A DNA stretch of 64,000 nt from Lichina pygmaea (Eukaryota > Ascomycota > Lichinomycetes > Lichinales > Lichinaceae). A program made the position numbers and the translations under genes. Positions 21,758 through 34,900 of the stretch are shown one piece after another. The notes beneath the pieces are model-generated. The model saw only the letters and a program-made list of their open reading frames with translations. It was not told the DNA's origin and searched no databases. Positions within the stretch are counted from its first letter, which is position 1. The number at the start of each line of letters is the position of its first letter. The stretch covers positions 1,426,001 to 1,490,000 of the forward strand of contig OY730170.1 in NCBI GenBank assembly GCA_963422465.1. Reading direction: 5' to 3'.

Positions 21758-22247
21758 GACCGCTCGAGCGTCGTCCGTAAGACGGTCGGGCTGCCCTCCG
21801 GTTCATTATTTTTGGTTCTACACTCGTACTGTACGAAGTACATACGTACGAGGTAACTGTACTCTGTACCCTATGACGATATCGAGGTAGATGACTCAGC
21901 ATCACCGGCACGACATGATTAGTCACCACCCCCGCCATGGTTCCTCTTGAAGCACTGGCGGGATTAATTACCGCCAGGCGGCTCAGGCGGGGCCCACAAA
22001 CCAGAGATTTTTAAACCCCGCCAGAGGCCTCCCGCAACTTCTCTTCGGACGGAAAAGAGCAGGATCGTCTTCCTCTCCTTCCCCGATTCATTTGTCGTTC
22101 TCGTCATCCTTCCCCGGGGGATCCTGACCAATCCGGCCAAGTTCGCTCCTCACGACTTTACTATTTTTACGGACCGGTCCCCTTCTCTCCGTTGACAGCT
22201 ACTCGTTCCACTTGCTGCGACCGAGCCAAGCATCATCCTCGTTCACG
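21758..22247. promoter_or_regulatory. Shared head-to-head promoter region VPS52/eIF5A
   Basis: 490 bp between two divergent start codons. It holds CT-rich stretches at about 22035-22200 in front of the eIF5A ATG, as is common for highly expressed fungal genes, and a GTACGAAGTACATACGTACG block at about 21830-21850. No defined factor site can be named. Confidence 0.55.
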
Positions 22248-22991
22248 ATGGCTGACGATGCCCAGGTGAGCAGCTTCCTAAGCATGCGTAGAGACACCCA
22301 CTTTTGGCATTGCGTTCTGCCGCTTGAAGCCCTCTCTCTTCTATCTGACATGCGCCGAAGCCGTCATTTGGCTTGCTTGGATCCGCCGCTGACAACCATT
22401 CCCTGGACAGCATGAGCACACCTTCGAGTCCGCCGACGCTGGCGCGTCGACGACTTACCCTCAACAATGCTCTGCCTTGAGGAAGGGCGGGTTTGTCGTC
22501 ATCAAAAGCCGCCCTTGCAAGATTGTTGAGATGACAACCTCCAAGACCGGAAAGCACGGCCACGCCAAAGTCCATCTGACCGCCATCGACATCTTCAACG
22601 GCAGGAAACTGGAAGAACTCTGCCCGTCGACCCACAACATGGACGTCCCGAACGTCACTCGCCGCGAATACCAGGTCGTGAGTCGCCCTTACGGGAACTT
22701 GTGCAAGTCGACGCCCGAAGACTGACGCAACCGTAGCTGGACGTCTCCGATGATGGCTACCTTAGCCTTATGAACCCGGACGGCGATCAGAAGGACGATG
22801 TGAAGGCTCCGACTGGTGACGTTGGCGACAAGCTCAAGAAGCTCTTCGAAGAGGAGAGCAAGGACGTCAGTAAGTAATCACAGTCAGCTCCTTCTGTGGA
22901 CTGTCAGCCGCTGACGTACCAAGACGTCATCATCCAGACCGCCATGGGCGAGGAGGTTTGCATTGAAGCCAAGGAGGCTCCTCGTTCCTGA
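22248..22991 (+). CDS. Translation factor eIF5A (hypusine-containing)
   Basis: eIF5A binds the ribosomal E site and relieves stalled elongation and termination. Model join(22248..22265, 22411..22677, 22737..22869, 22924..22991), 161 aa. The hypusine loop is intact: [22 protein letters not shown], with the modified lysine expected in TGKHGH. The preceding strand reads [19 protein letters not shown], and the OB-fold half has [16 protein letters not shown]. The C-terminus is [21 protein letters not shown]. The first exon codes just six residues (MADDAQ) before a 145-bp intron, a layout often seen in fungal translation genes. Length and sequence are normal for the family. Confidence 0.97.
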
Positions 22992-23499
22992 TCGCATTCC
23001 CCGCTCGTTCTAGACGCTCTACACTTTTCACCTCCATGGACGTGGCTTATGACGACGGGCCATCGGCCGGTTCTTAACCGTCCGGGATCTCATGTGGTTC
23101 CCGCTGCCTGTTCGGTAGCAAGGTGTTCCCGGCCCTGTATGCATCTCAAATGCACGTTTAATACATCATGCCCCTTACCTCGAACGGGAAAGTCTAAGCG
23201 GCAGCGGTGCGGATTTCGTCATAGGTCTTCCGCAATTCTTTGGATCTTCAACGGACCCCTTGTCGATCGCAGAAGCACCCCCTCCATAGCAGTAGATGTG
23301 AAATATCTCAGAATGAGGTTCCAAGGACAATTTGCGTCCCGATCCTGCCACCGTTTTATTCGTGGAGAAAGATGATGGCAGAACTAGTACCTGTACGAAC
23401 GTACCCTCGTACTGGCTTGTTCATCCGACCTTTGGCAAATGGATGTCGATGTACGTACGTATGACAACTAGAATCGGCGGCCCGGATATTTGGTAGGTC
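22992..23499. other. Intergenic region between eIF5A and RRN7
   Basis: The 3' flank of eIF5A and the promoter of RRN7. A GTACGAACGTACC/TACGTACGTATG cluster occurs at 23390-23465. No gene is seen. Confidence 0.55.
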
Positions 23500-25512
23500 A
23501 TGGATCAAAGTGCCGCGGAGGTGTGCGGGGTCGACAACTGTCGTGCCAGGCAGTATTACTTGGAAGACGGACTCTGGTACTGCAGGAACGGGCATCGCAA
23601 AGAGGTACGTCCCCCCGATTGACCCTGCTCCACAGGGGATTTAAGCTCACGAGGCGGTGTAGGGTCGAATCCAGGTCACAGCGGATGAAGATGGCTACGG
23701 TGTCCAGGGACGAAAGAGCAAGAAGCAACGCGAAGAGCCGCAAGAGGTTGTTTCGAGGGGTCCGCCTCACATGAGATCCCTCGAGCTCGACAGATGCTGA
23801 CATAGCCGTCATCAGTCCTTCATGGCGAGAGGGCCGTCGAGTTGTATCTGCAAAGCTTCCAGCTCATCCTGAGGAAGCAATGTAGCTGGCTGTCAACAAA
23901 GCTACAGCCATCGGACCAGCTTGAAGTACGGATCGAAGGGTGATGCAGCAATACCAGGGTCGCTCATGTTTGGCTCTAGGTCATCGTCCGAGATCTGTGG
24001 GCCTTGCGTGTGCGAGGCCTAGCAGCTAAGATATCAGCTCGAGATGACGCTGAATCGGCTGAGCCAGACGGGGCATCGAGTCCGGTCAGCCACGGCGACG
24101 AAGCTCCTGTGAGGAGCAGAACAGGCATGGGGCAGCGTCTACCAAGATTGCTTGAAAGCTTATGCCTCTGTTACTTGGCGACGCTTCTGCTCCAAACATC
24201 ACTCAGCCTAGGAGACATTCATCGGTTCGTGGACTTCCTCGCTGTGAAGGATCGTCCAGCTGACGACCAGATGTAGATGGGCTGCGCGAGAGGACTTGGT
24301 CTACATTCGAGCAGCTAGATTCCTTCCGCTGGAGATGAGAGCGCGCCTCCCCAAAGAGTATCTTTACTCTTTTGATAGTTCACGGGTAAGTGACCAGGTG
24401 GGCACATTATGGATGACTGCTCACTCTCTTCTAGCCCGTGCCGAAGCCAGATGACCTACACCGAGGAACAACTCAGCTGGCAGAGTTCTACCATGACGAG
24501 TATGGGATGTCCTTTCCGGCCCTCAATGCGCCACTGTTGTTGCTCCGCTACATTCGTGGGCTTGCTTTACCATGTGTGGTTCCCTCGCGTCTATGTCAGA
24601 CTTGTCACGCGGACTCAGGCTGATACTGCCCTCAGTGAGCCTGTATCCAGCCGCAACCAGAATAATGGAATTGATCGAACCTCTCGACGCATTGAAGTTC
24701 TTGACGGACGGAGGCAGGGGAAAGGCTTTCCCAGAAGCCCGATTGATGAGCAGTCTAGTGGTGGCTGTCAAGACGTGTCAGAGATTTGACGGACGTGCAT
24801 ACAGACCTTGCACAGATGCTGAAGCCGCTACCCTTGCCATCGACTGGACATCATGGCAGCAAGCGTTTTCAGACGGCGAAACAGGGCCCGGCCTGCTGGC
24901 AAGAGGTGAAGAGCTCGAGATCACGGAGAATATGGTATTTGACATGACAAGCACCCAACTCGATCAGTACATGGACTGGTACGAACGAACATGGACTCAG
25001 GACGCTAGAAAGACTGGTGAGGACGTCTTTATGTCCTTGTTCGGGTGGCGGCTGCTGACACCTTCGCAGTACCTCAGGGCATACGAGATTTGTTTCCGCT
25101 CAAAGAGCAGGTAACAAGCCAGCATAACGGTACCGGCGGTGGTGTCGCCGATTCGACGCAACAGACTGCCGCTGCGACGCTGGAAAAGGTGCTGCAGAGC
25201 GCGAGCATTCAGCAACCCATTCCAAAGTCGAGCACGGGAGACCCGTGCCGATCAAGCAAAGACGGCACTTCTCCTATTCGGCCAGGAAATCTATACAGGC
25301 GCTTCCGCAGCGTAAAGGAATTGGACGAGACCACCAGGGCCTTCTTTGAAAGAGCTTCAAAGATGATCGGGGTGAACCTCACTACTCTTGTTGTAGCGTT
25401 GTTTCGGATGGAGCTCAAGCTGGAAAAGTGGCAGGATGGCAAAAGCAAGGGTCGGATCTCGGTGCCGGAGGAGCATTCAGAGGGGGCACACTACTACAGT
25501 GAGACTGAATGA
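23500..25512 (+). CDS. RRN7: Rrn7, RNA polymerase I core-factor subunit (TFIIB-like)
   Basis: Rrn7 is the TFIIB/TAF1B-like part of the core factor that loads Pol I on rDNA promoters. Eight exons: join(23500..23604, 23663..23759, 23816..23925, 23980..24224, 24277..24385, 24435..24573, 24636..25016, 25070..25512), 542 aa, with introns of 49-62 bp. The N-terminal zinc ribbon keeps ligands C9, C14, C28 and H32 (VCGVDNC, WYCRNGH). It is followed by the linker GRIQVTADEDGYGVQGRKSKK. The first cyclin-like fold starts LHGERAVELYLQSFQLILRKQ. Later blocks include IHRWAAREDLVYIRAA and YIRGLALPLSLYPAATRIMEL. The latter is formed by intron 24574-24635; a rival acceptor would leave an intron of only 26 nt and was rejected. 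Confidence 0.9.
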
Positions 25513-25870
25513 TGGATTACGGGGTACGTACATACGTATCAATTTTGAAATTAAGATGGACTTGTGGGCCTTAGCTGCGAATAGGACAGCCAACAAATAC
25601 GGAATTTGAACTTCTTGCATGTCCTCTGGTGTATTAAAAGTTGGGCTTTACAAGTACCAGCTTGAAACTCGCCCTGCATACTGTAACTTATGATAGAGTC
25701 TTTAGAGATGGATATTCGCACGTTTAATCGTCATCAATTAGGGCTAACAAAGCCACGCCTAAAACAGTAAGAATGGTCTTTGTCATCACCACCCCGCCCA
25801 CCACATTGCCCTGCTCCGTCATTCTCTCTGGAGTATCAAGCGCCGTATCACACCGATTGGCGACGCAACC
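25513..25870. other. Intergenic region and ubiquitin-L40 5' region
   Basis: The 3' flank of RRN7 and the promoter/5' UTR of the ubiquitin fusion gene. No separate gene is seen. Confidence 0.6.
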
Positions 25871-26614
<744 letters not shown>

Positions 26615-27659
26615 ACGAAGTCAATCTCACAGAGCTGTATTCTCCTGCGAGAGGTCGTTTGCTAGCCTACGCCAAGACCCGAACGTTGCCAGTCCACGGC
26701 GCCTTAGGGAACTGCTACAAATTTCTTCAACAACGATCCATCCATCCATATCGCCCTACTTCGTTCAAGGACCAACAAAGAAACGAACGAAAAAGCCTTG
26801 ACCAGCCCCTCCCCCCCCAGTAAACTTGAAACAAGCCCATCGTGGTTCTGACGAGAGATATACCCTCGAATTCACTACCGTATTGTTCATCTACGGTATC
26901 TGCATCCATCCAAAACTCCGACGTAGGCGTCTGTGGCCTCGTGGGCCATGCTATACGTATTATAAATTACTACCTGAGATGTATCCGTACGAGCTTGGTT
27001 CATCCTGGACAGGTACCGTGCTCTTTAGTGTAGTCCGTAGTGTACGTAATGCACGCAGTGCCATTCATTCCAGAAAAGCTCGATCTGTTGCAATCTACGC
27101 AATGGATGTAACGTAAGAACTGGACTACTTTTCCTGGACCATACCGCCATACCGTACACACTGCCAGGCACGCCAGGATACATGGATACGTTGCGCCGCT
27201 ACAATCCATCACACTCCCTCGCCTCCCGTCCTCTCCCCATCGCCCCTCCCCCATCGCCCCCCACTCTCCATCCCCCCCCAAAAGGCCCATGTAAGAAGAT
27301 AGACGAAATCAAAGGATGAGAAGGAAGGAAAAGATTGTCTAGGAGTACGTTAAGCATCATGGGTTTTCTGGTTCTTTGGAGGGGGACTTGGAGGCGGCAG
27401 GACTGCCGTGGCTGTTGGATGGTGAAGAAGGTTAGCTGGGCAATGGACTGGGAAATTTTGGAGAGAGGGAGGGAAGGAGATTGGAGAATGTAGAGGTGAG
27501 GAGGGAAGGAGAGGAGAGTAGGGTATTGCTGGGTTGGAGAGGCGGGGGGGGGGGGGGGGGGGGGGGGTCCGTCCATACAAAGACTATAAGTACGAAGAGA
27601 AAAGTGTTGGGTTGAGTGAAGTGGGATAGAAAGTGGATGAAAGACAGAATAAAAGGGAC
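26615..27659. other. Convergent intergenic region with poly-G tract
   Basis: No gene is supported. A run of about 25 G lies at 27542-27567, and purine- or pyrimidine-rich stretches lie at 27210-27290 and 27450-27540. Frames here are low-complexity. Confidence 0.55.
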
Positions 27660-29078
27660 TTACGCGAAGAACAATATCTTGATGGCGATAGCCAACCCAG
27701 CGTGCAGCGCGATGACGGCGATGAGAAGGCCTTTAGACGGCTTGATGCCCGTGGCGCTGAGGACTGGATACCTGTGTCATTCAGAGAAGGGGCGATGGAT
27801 TCATCACGTCAGCCTCTACCTGTCTTGATATCACTCTTCCTCGTTTGGGGAGGGGGGGGGGGATGGAGGACATAAGCAAGGGAAGAGCAAAGGGTTTGGG
27901 GGTCTGTTGGAGCGTGTGAACGTACAGATTCCGGAAGAGAAATAGTGCGGAGAGACCGAAGCCAATTCCCACAAAAGCCCAGTTGAGAACTGTTGTTCTT
28001 CTGTTAGCGATGCTGGTATGATCATGGAGACCACAATACTGATGAATAGAAGATCGGAGAAGTAGTGCCTGTAGCGATGGCAAATGGAGCTGATGACGAT
28101 GGATACGTACTTGCGATGGGAGACCACGATATCAAAGCCACGGGAATCCATATCAGATTTGCATAGCCGTACAGCGCGATACATTCCAGCAGATTGGCCG
28201 ATTCGCTGCCGAACCACTTGAGAGCACCCCAGAGCCCAATTGGTATGAGACCTGGCCGGATCAGTCCCTAGACAGTAGCCAATGCTATCCTTCGCGCATC
28301 GACGACTCACCCGTGTATCCATATATCAGACCCGCCGCGCCTAACCCCCAGGTAGACGGTCAGCCTTCCGCAGTCTCATGCTCGATAGATGGAATCAACC
28401 AACCGCTGAGCAGCCTAAAGTCATACGCAAAGTGTCCTTGGCCTCGTCGGCTGAGATACTGACTGATGGTGCCGGTGAGGAAGAGTATCATGACGACGGT
28501 CGTTGCTATCCAGACGGGCCCATAGAGGTCCGGGTTGCCTTCGAGGACGTCCAAAAAGTTGGCGCGCGGGTACAGCGCTGCCATACATCTTCGTATGACC
28601 TCGTTCGTGTCGACGTCGAAGAATTGGGCGTAGAACGATATCGTCCACAGATATCGCTTGCCCGAGGGTGAGCTGGCAGTCACCGGCGGCGGCAAAAGGT
28701 TCCCTTGACGGTTGAGAACCACGTCAGAGAGCTGAAGAGGGAATCGGAAGCCTCGACGACGGGGAAGGAGTAGAAAGTCTCAAAGGGTGGATCAGCTCTT
28801 ACGGTTGCTGTCCGATGGGATCTTGCGACGGTCTTGTGTGTCGTCAAAGTCTGCGCGTTGGGTGTCAGAGCCGGACATGCAACTGAGAGGCTATAGTTTG
28901 GTGCTCACTCGATGGATGGAATTCTAGGTCCTCTTGCAAGTCCGTATGTCCCAAGTCGCCCTGTATGAGCCGACGCGCGTCAGTCATGAACAGTACTTCC
29001 TTCAGCAACCCAACTTCTTGAATTGCGAGATACCTCTTCGTCTATGTCGACCACGACATCATATCCGCCGCCGGACAT
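27660..29078 (-). CDS. Yip1-domain membrane protein (YIPF1/2 or Yip5-like)
   Basis: Yip1-family proteins sit in Golgi/ER membranes and bind Rab GTPases. Eight exons: complement(27660..27771, 27926..27989, 28111..28251, 28311..28340, 28404..28751, 28803..28850, 28909..28960, 29034..29078), 279 aa. The acidic cytosolic start MSGGGYDVVVDIDEEGDLGHTDLQEDLEFHPS is typical. The Yip domain follows: RYLWTISFYAQFFDVDTNEVIRRC, then NPDLYGPVWIATTVVMILFLTGTISQYL, AAGLIYGYTGLIPIGLWGALKW, IALYGYANLIWIPVALI, LNWAFVGIGFGLSALFLFRNLY and HAGLAIAIKILFFA at the end, about five spans. One exon is only 30 nt. The exon 3/4 junction (RFRFPLQLSD) is the least certain. It converges with ubiquitin-L40. Confidence 0.88.
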
Positions 29079-29482
29079 CTTGTCCCTTGGGAATTAGATA
29101 CTGACAGTTCTGTGCTGTAGTAGAGCTACCGCAGAGCTGTTGTGCGAGGCTTGGATTCGGCGGCGCTGGTTAATGTGACGAGCTTGGTACGTATTGATGC
29201 AGTTACTGTAGGTGCCTAGCGTACACTACGTTCAGTACAATTAGTTCACATTTAGCGCCGAGGGCTTACGGTATCAGATACCCGTGCCATGGGGGGGTAT
29301 TACCCCCCCCCCCTCCCCCATGGCACAGGTACGGTATTGTTTAAACATCTAGCCGGAGTTTAGGATACGGTGTCACCTAATAAGCAGACGTGGCAGAGAA
29401 CGTCTCGCGAAAGCTGATTGATACCTTGGTATACTTTCCTGTCATTTCATGTCCCATCAAATTACTCCGCCATTTCCAGTTT
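29079..29482. other. Intergenic region containing foldback copy 2
   Basis: The upstream flank of the Yip1-type gene and the 3' flank of the TBC gene. It includes the foldback at 29277-29332. No gene is seen. Confidence 0.6.
29277..29332. repeat. GC-rich foldback element, copy 2 (inverted relative to copy 1)
   Basis: CCCGTGCCATGGGGGGG, a TATTAC centre, a C-rich run, then CCATGGCACAGGTAC. The centre GGTATTACC is the reverse complement of the GGTAATACC in the copy at 17.1 kb. Confidence 0.8.
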
Positions 29483-30840
29483 CTACCATACATTGGCCCC
29501 AAGTCGCCACGCCATGACGCCGACCACAATCGCCAAGCCCACCGTTACCGCCGGTCGCTGATACCGGTGCAACACAGCCATGGCTTGTTGACGAAGCTCG
29601 AACCGCTTCAGCTGGGCAACCTGCTTCTCGAACAGAATCGTGCCCTCCGCTGACGGCTGCTTTGCTGCCTGCGTCGTAACCCTGGCTGTTTTCAATACGC
29701 TTTGTCGAGAAATGTTTCTCCACGAAGGCAGGGTCTCTGGCGGATGCCTTGCTTGCATCTCTGCAGCGGCAGTTATCAACTCGTCAAGATCGAGCGACTG
29801 GGGAACCTTGGACAACACCGAATAGAGCATGTCCGGTTCGTCTGTGGGGATCTCCAAGAGCTCCTGCTTGCGTTCCAGGATGATCTGCGGAAGTTGGTCA
29901 ATGTTTGTTTGCAGCAGTGCAAGGTAGCTCTGCACAAACCGTGGCAAAGAGATACAAGGAGAATGCCGGCTCTCTAGCCAGAATAACATCAAAAAGCCTT
30001 GCGATATCGCCATATGCTTGTATATCGTGTGCGTATAGCGTCAGCGTGGCAGAGAGCGCAAAGAACGGCTGTGTCTGAGAGACATGCATGCCTAGCCTGT
30101 CGTCTTCTGCTTGCACGATCTCAGGGAGCAATAGGAGGTGGGACAACGCAGGCGACAGCAAAGGCAGCATGAAATCCCGAATTCTGATGAGGCAAAGCCG
30201 GGCTACACAGTCAACCGCCCGTTGAGGGCCCAAGACCAGGAGGAACACCTGGCAGATGTCATGGAACCCTTGGAAATAGTGCAGAAACAGGTGGCGGCGT
30301 AGGACCTCGTTGATCAGATTAGAGAGCTGGACCTTTCGCTTCTCCAAGTCCTTGGGCTGCATGCCTACAGCCTGTCTTAGCACAGATGCGCGCTAGGGCT
30401 TGGATAGGAGACGCGCTACCGTCGGGATAATAAACGAAGGACCTATCAACGTCCATCTGGACTTGCTGCTCGGATTTATGTTCCGGAAGGTTTCTCCAGT
30501 CGTCCTGACCTGCGGGAGCGGGATCCTTGTCTTTCCCTGCAGTAGATCCAAGCAGTATAGGCCCTGTTTGCAGATGAGTTTGAGCATCGTCACATTCGAA
30601 GCCCGAAAGTCTCTCACATCCGAGTTTTCGCAGATCATCACGTATAAGCCCTCCCGGCGCTGTAGCAAGTTCGACCAAAGTACCGACGTCCCCATCGTGG
30701 CAAGCTTTGCTGATCAAATGTGCCTTTCGTTCCGTTGAAAGAGGCTTTCCCTCGGTGCCTGGCGTAAAGCGGTCATGGTCATCTCTCGGGCTCATCAAGA
30801 TGGCGACATTCTCTCCTGGCTGAAAAGGCTTCCCATCCAT
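29483..30840 (-). CDS. TBC-domain Rab GTPase-activating protein, TBC1D20/Gyp8-like, tail-anchored
   Basis: TBC proteins switch Rab GTPases off; the TBC1D20/Gyp8 branch acts at the ER on Rab1/Ypt1-type GTPases. Model complement(29483..29884, 29940..30364, 30420..30563, 30618..30840), 397 aa. Both catalytic fingers are present: the arginine finger in QVQMDVDRSF and the glutamine finger in FLHYFQGFHDI. Splicing gives the usual domain entry LRKLGWPILLG and the exit LYLFATIILERKQELLEI. The extreme C-terminus has a single span (TVGLAIVVGVMAW) followed by six residues, a tail anchor expected of this branch. The start at 30840 is the first ATG in frame. It is divergent with the MMS1_N gene. Confidence 0.9.
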
Positions 30841-31933
30841 ACGGTACGAATGAAGTTCTGTTCGTGGTAGAGAGCCACGAAATGTGACGTGTAGACGGGA
30901 ACACGATCCGGCAGGCGATGATTGTGATGATGACTATGTGCAGATCCCGCATGGTTCATGATGCAGCCAGCATCATGCAGCTACCCATTTCCTTTTCCCT
31001 GCAGGTGCTTTCAAGTACCAAATTGTACTTTCGGCGCCCTTCAGCAGGAGAGAGTTCCAGCCGACGCCGGCGCGCAGTGTCTGATACTAGAACGTATCAC
31101 GTGCGCTTGTCATCGCTTGCCCGCATCCGGTGTCGTTCTTGCTTTTTGCATCTTGTCCCTCCAAAGGAATTAAGTTGTCATCGGGGAGCTAGGCGGAGAA
31201 TCCACGGATCTGACTTAGGAAGCTATCGTCAGAGAAGTATCTGAACATCGATACTTTCTACTACACCGGCGCGACCATGCAGCATTGATTAGCCTTTGCA
31301 GGTGCGATTTCGTGCATGCTATCGACATGCATGAGAGCTCGGATGGCTGTGGCACCAAGAATGTGACAGAGTCCAAGAAGACATACCATATGGGTCAGTC
31401 GGCATCAGGATCCTTCATAAGCAGCTTGTCGGCTATACAGATGCTGGTCGCTACTCTTCTGTTGAAGGATGTCACAGCCAGATGCGTTCAGAATGCTGGA
31501 CCCCATTGCTGAAGCTCAAATCTCGTCTGCAAGTATGGTGCGAGACAAATCTGATATCTCGAGATATATTGCTGTTACGGCTTCTTGCTCTCTTTCAACA
31601 TCGTTTCGGCCAAGTGCTTAGCTCATAGAGGAAATTCTTATCTTATGTTGGTTCAGTGCGATTCTTGATTGTCTTGACGACTCAGCCAGTTCGGACGCCG
31701 TGACGGCTACACCGACGCTCTGAGTCACCATAAGTCGTGCCGGAGGCACCGACTCCGTCCATTGGAAGCGCACCTTCTGACCTGAATGTTTGTTGTAGAC
31801 GCACAGCACCAACGATATCTCACTCGAATTTCAATTCCACCCCTTGCATTGGCTGCCAATCTTTTTCTTCCCAGAACCGCTTCTGCTCAGTTGAAAGCCC
31901 GAGGTTTATCTCTCCCAGAGAAAGGCAGGCAGA
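30841..31933. promoter_or_regulatory. 1.1-kb shared upstream region, TBC/MMS1_N genes
   Basis: A long divergent intergenic region. Small frames in it have no family resemblance. I see no RNA gene or repeat. Confidence 0.5.
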
Positions 31934-34900
31934 ATGTCTTTCGAGAGCCGCGTCCTCGTCAACGGTGTCTGGACGAGCCGTAGAATGGACGTCCAAACTA
32001 TTCTGGAGAACCACCGCCGGCCAGTGCAACGGGCCAGTACGGACCACCCGATCAAGGCTGGGCCGAACCTCGCTGTCATGACCAAGACGGTCATCGGAAG
32101 CCCGGTCGTGAACTGGATTCTTCCTGCCAGAATACGCAGCAAGGAGAAAAATGATGTCATCTTCATTGGGGTGAGCATCTTGCCATCATCCATCAAGCGA
32201 ATTCTCTGGCTCTACTGCGCCAAGGCTATTGAGCTCCGAAGAGCTCTAACATGATTGCATTGCAGGATGGTTATGTGGAGGTCAGGGAGCTTCTTTCAGA
32301 TGGTCGCTTCAGAGACATCGCGGTGAAGCGGGACTTTGAGGCCCGCATTCGTCATGCAGGTGTTTTGGGAGACACGGCGTCCTCTGCCACCTCGGCGATT
32401 GAAGCATATATCAAACAGGAAGACACAGAGCAGATGGATACGTTTAGACATCAATCCAAGAGGGACCGATTTAAAGTCTCACCGCAGGTTCTGATTTTGT
32501 CTCTCGACACTGGGGATCTGCTCTTCATCTTCGTCCAAGAACGCGTCGATGGCACGTTTCAGTTTGTCATCAGCAATAAGGCCATTCCCTTTGGAAAGCC
32601 AGGCGGAGAGGACGTTGGACGGCACATCGCCGTAGATCCCAGGTCAAGACTCCCTTCCAACCACGCAGCTTGAAGCAGAACGCTTACCAAGCTTTTCTGC
32701 GCTCAGTTCGCGTGCGATTGCGGTCACTGCAAGCAAGGAGAGTCTTGTTCTCTATGCTATACATCCCCGTGATGGGATTGTCAAGGGCGTAGAGTCGACC
32801 GGAAGCTTGAAGGAGCAGGGAGCCGATTTCATAAAGCAGGTCTGCAGAAACCCTGCGTGTCGAAGTAGCAGATACTTACGTGACGTCTGCTATCTAGGAA
32901 CGCCATATCTCGATTGACGGCGAAATCATTCTCATGGATTTCCTCCATCCGGAACCGGACGATGTGCAACACGTCATTCTGCTGTTGGTCGTGTCGAAGT
33001 ATGTCTTACTCTAGAGTCTCTCTTCAAGCCTGTCTGACCGAACTGCAAGGGAAAAGAAGGTCCGACTTCTGGTGTACGAGTGGGATTGCTCTCTGCCTCT
33101 CGCGGGAGCCAAGTCGCAGGGGATTCACGGGTACCGTATTTCGGAGAGTGAGTTCCGCCTCTAACGCCTTGACGGCGACGACGTTTGACATCGTTGCAGG
33201 GGATACGCTATCTCTGCTTCTCATTCCGTTGAAGTTGCCCTCTACATTTCTGCTAGTTTCTGGGTCGACTGTGTCTGCTTTCAAGGGCATTCTCAGCGGC
33301 TCCGTCCAGTCCAAGGTCGACTTGGGAATCGGCTCCGATCGAGTAGTTGCTGGCTACAGTGGCCCAAAACGTGGGTCCCCATGGCCCCTTGAGCGAGAGA
33401 CCATTGGCCGGCTACTGACTTGGACCCTTAGCTCGGTACACCGCATGGGCGAGGCCCGCAAGAATCGCGAGGAGTGAACGCGATATGCTATACATCTGCA
33501 GGCAAGATGGTCTCGTCTGGTATCTCGAGCTGGACGACAACGACGACCCTCTAGTGAGGACGACATCACACGCTGGATCTCTCCGAGGCTATATCGGTAC
33601 GGCGTTTGCAAGCTTGGACATTGGCGTGAACACCAATGATCTGCTCATTGCTGGAGGGGAGTCGAGTTCTGGAGGCCTGTACATGGTCAGTCTCCATCCT
33701 TTTGCCTACGAGATCTCGCAGCAGTTAAGCATTGCGATAGATCCGACCTAAATCGGACGCTATGGAATGTCTCGCGACTTTCCCCAACTGGACACCCGTC
33801 GCGGATGCCGTACTTCTCGAGGAAAAGCCGGCCTTGGCCAAGGCTAGGCTTACAATCGACGGAACCTCACAAAGCAAGTCTAGACTCTTCGTCGGGACCG
33901 GACGAGGCGGCCGCGGCGCAGTCACCGAGATGAGATACGGCTTGAAGGCGTGGATCTCGATTCTCATGGAGTTTCGCTCAGGAGCAAATCGGTTTTGGTG
34001 CTTCCGCGACCCGTCGAATATGTTCACCGTCCTAGCGGTTGCCTTCCCGTTCGATACCGAGGTCATCTTTGTCTCGGATGACCTGCTAACCGTCGAGGGA
34101 AAAGGTGTCTCGGAGGACAATGGACTGGATCTGCTCTCTACCACCATCGCCGCCGACGATTTTGGACCGTTGATGATGCAGGTGACTCCAAGTGCCGTGA
34201 TTGCAACGAGGATTCCGTCGAAAGGCGAACTCGATGGACCTCGCTTTGCGCTGGAATGCGGACCTCGTGAGAAGATCTTCGACGCAGCTTTACACGCGCT
34301 GGATCGGACCATCGTCATCGTTCTTCAAACCGATGACGCGGTTGAGCTTCGTACAGCCCAAGTCCACTTCCCAGGCGAGTAAGTTTTCCGACGTCGAGAA
34401 TGGAGAGACCGCCAGTAACAGAGCATATAGCGACTCTGCGTCCTTCATTTGGGTCTACTCGCCATTCAAGCTTGAGTCCGAACCTTCTCACCTGTCCGTA
34501 TTTGAGCTGTAAGTCGGTGATGGGGGAACCTGGCAGCTCTGTCACGGCTCACCATATTCCAGCCGGCAGAAAAAACTTATCTTTCTCGGCACTACTCGAT
34601 CGACCATCATGATCCTCGAAGAGCGTCATGCCAAAGGTCCCGTGCTTCTTCTCGAGCATCGTTAGTCTTCCGCCCATTCCGCTGCAGCTTGGATTCCTCT
34701 TCTCAGACGGCTTTAGGATTTCAGCACCCTTCGTTCGAAGATGGCTTTGCTGTCTGTGAGACCGTGGCCCACTTGCACCGTGATCAATGTGCCGATGAGC
34801 CTGGGCCTTTGGCCTTCTGTCTGGCTTGCGGGTTGAGGAACGGCTCTCTGGTGGTGCTGCGGATTGAACAGGGTTGCGGAACTCGTGAGTACCTCGACCG

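Noticed and set aside
24574-24599. 26-nt intron in RRN7
   Set aside because: Too short to splice; the acceptor at 24635 gives a normal 62-bp intron and a better protein (LALPLSLYPA).
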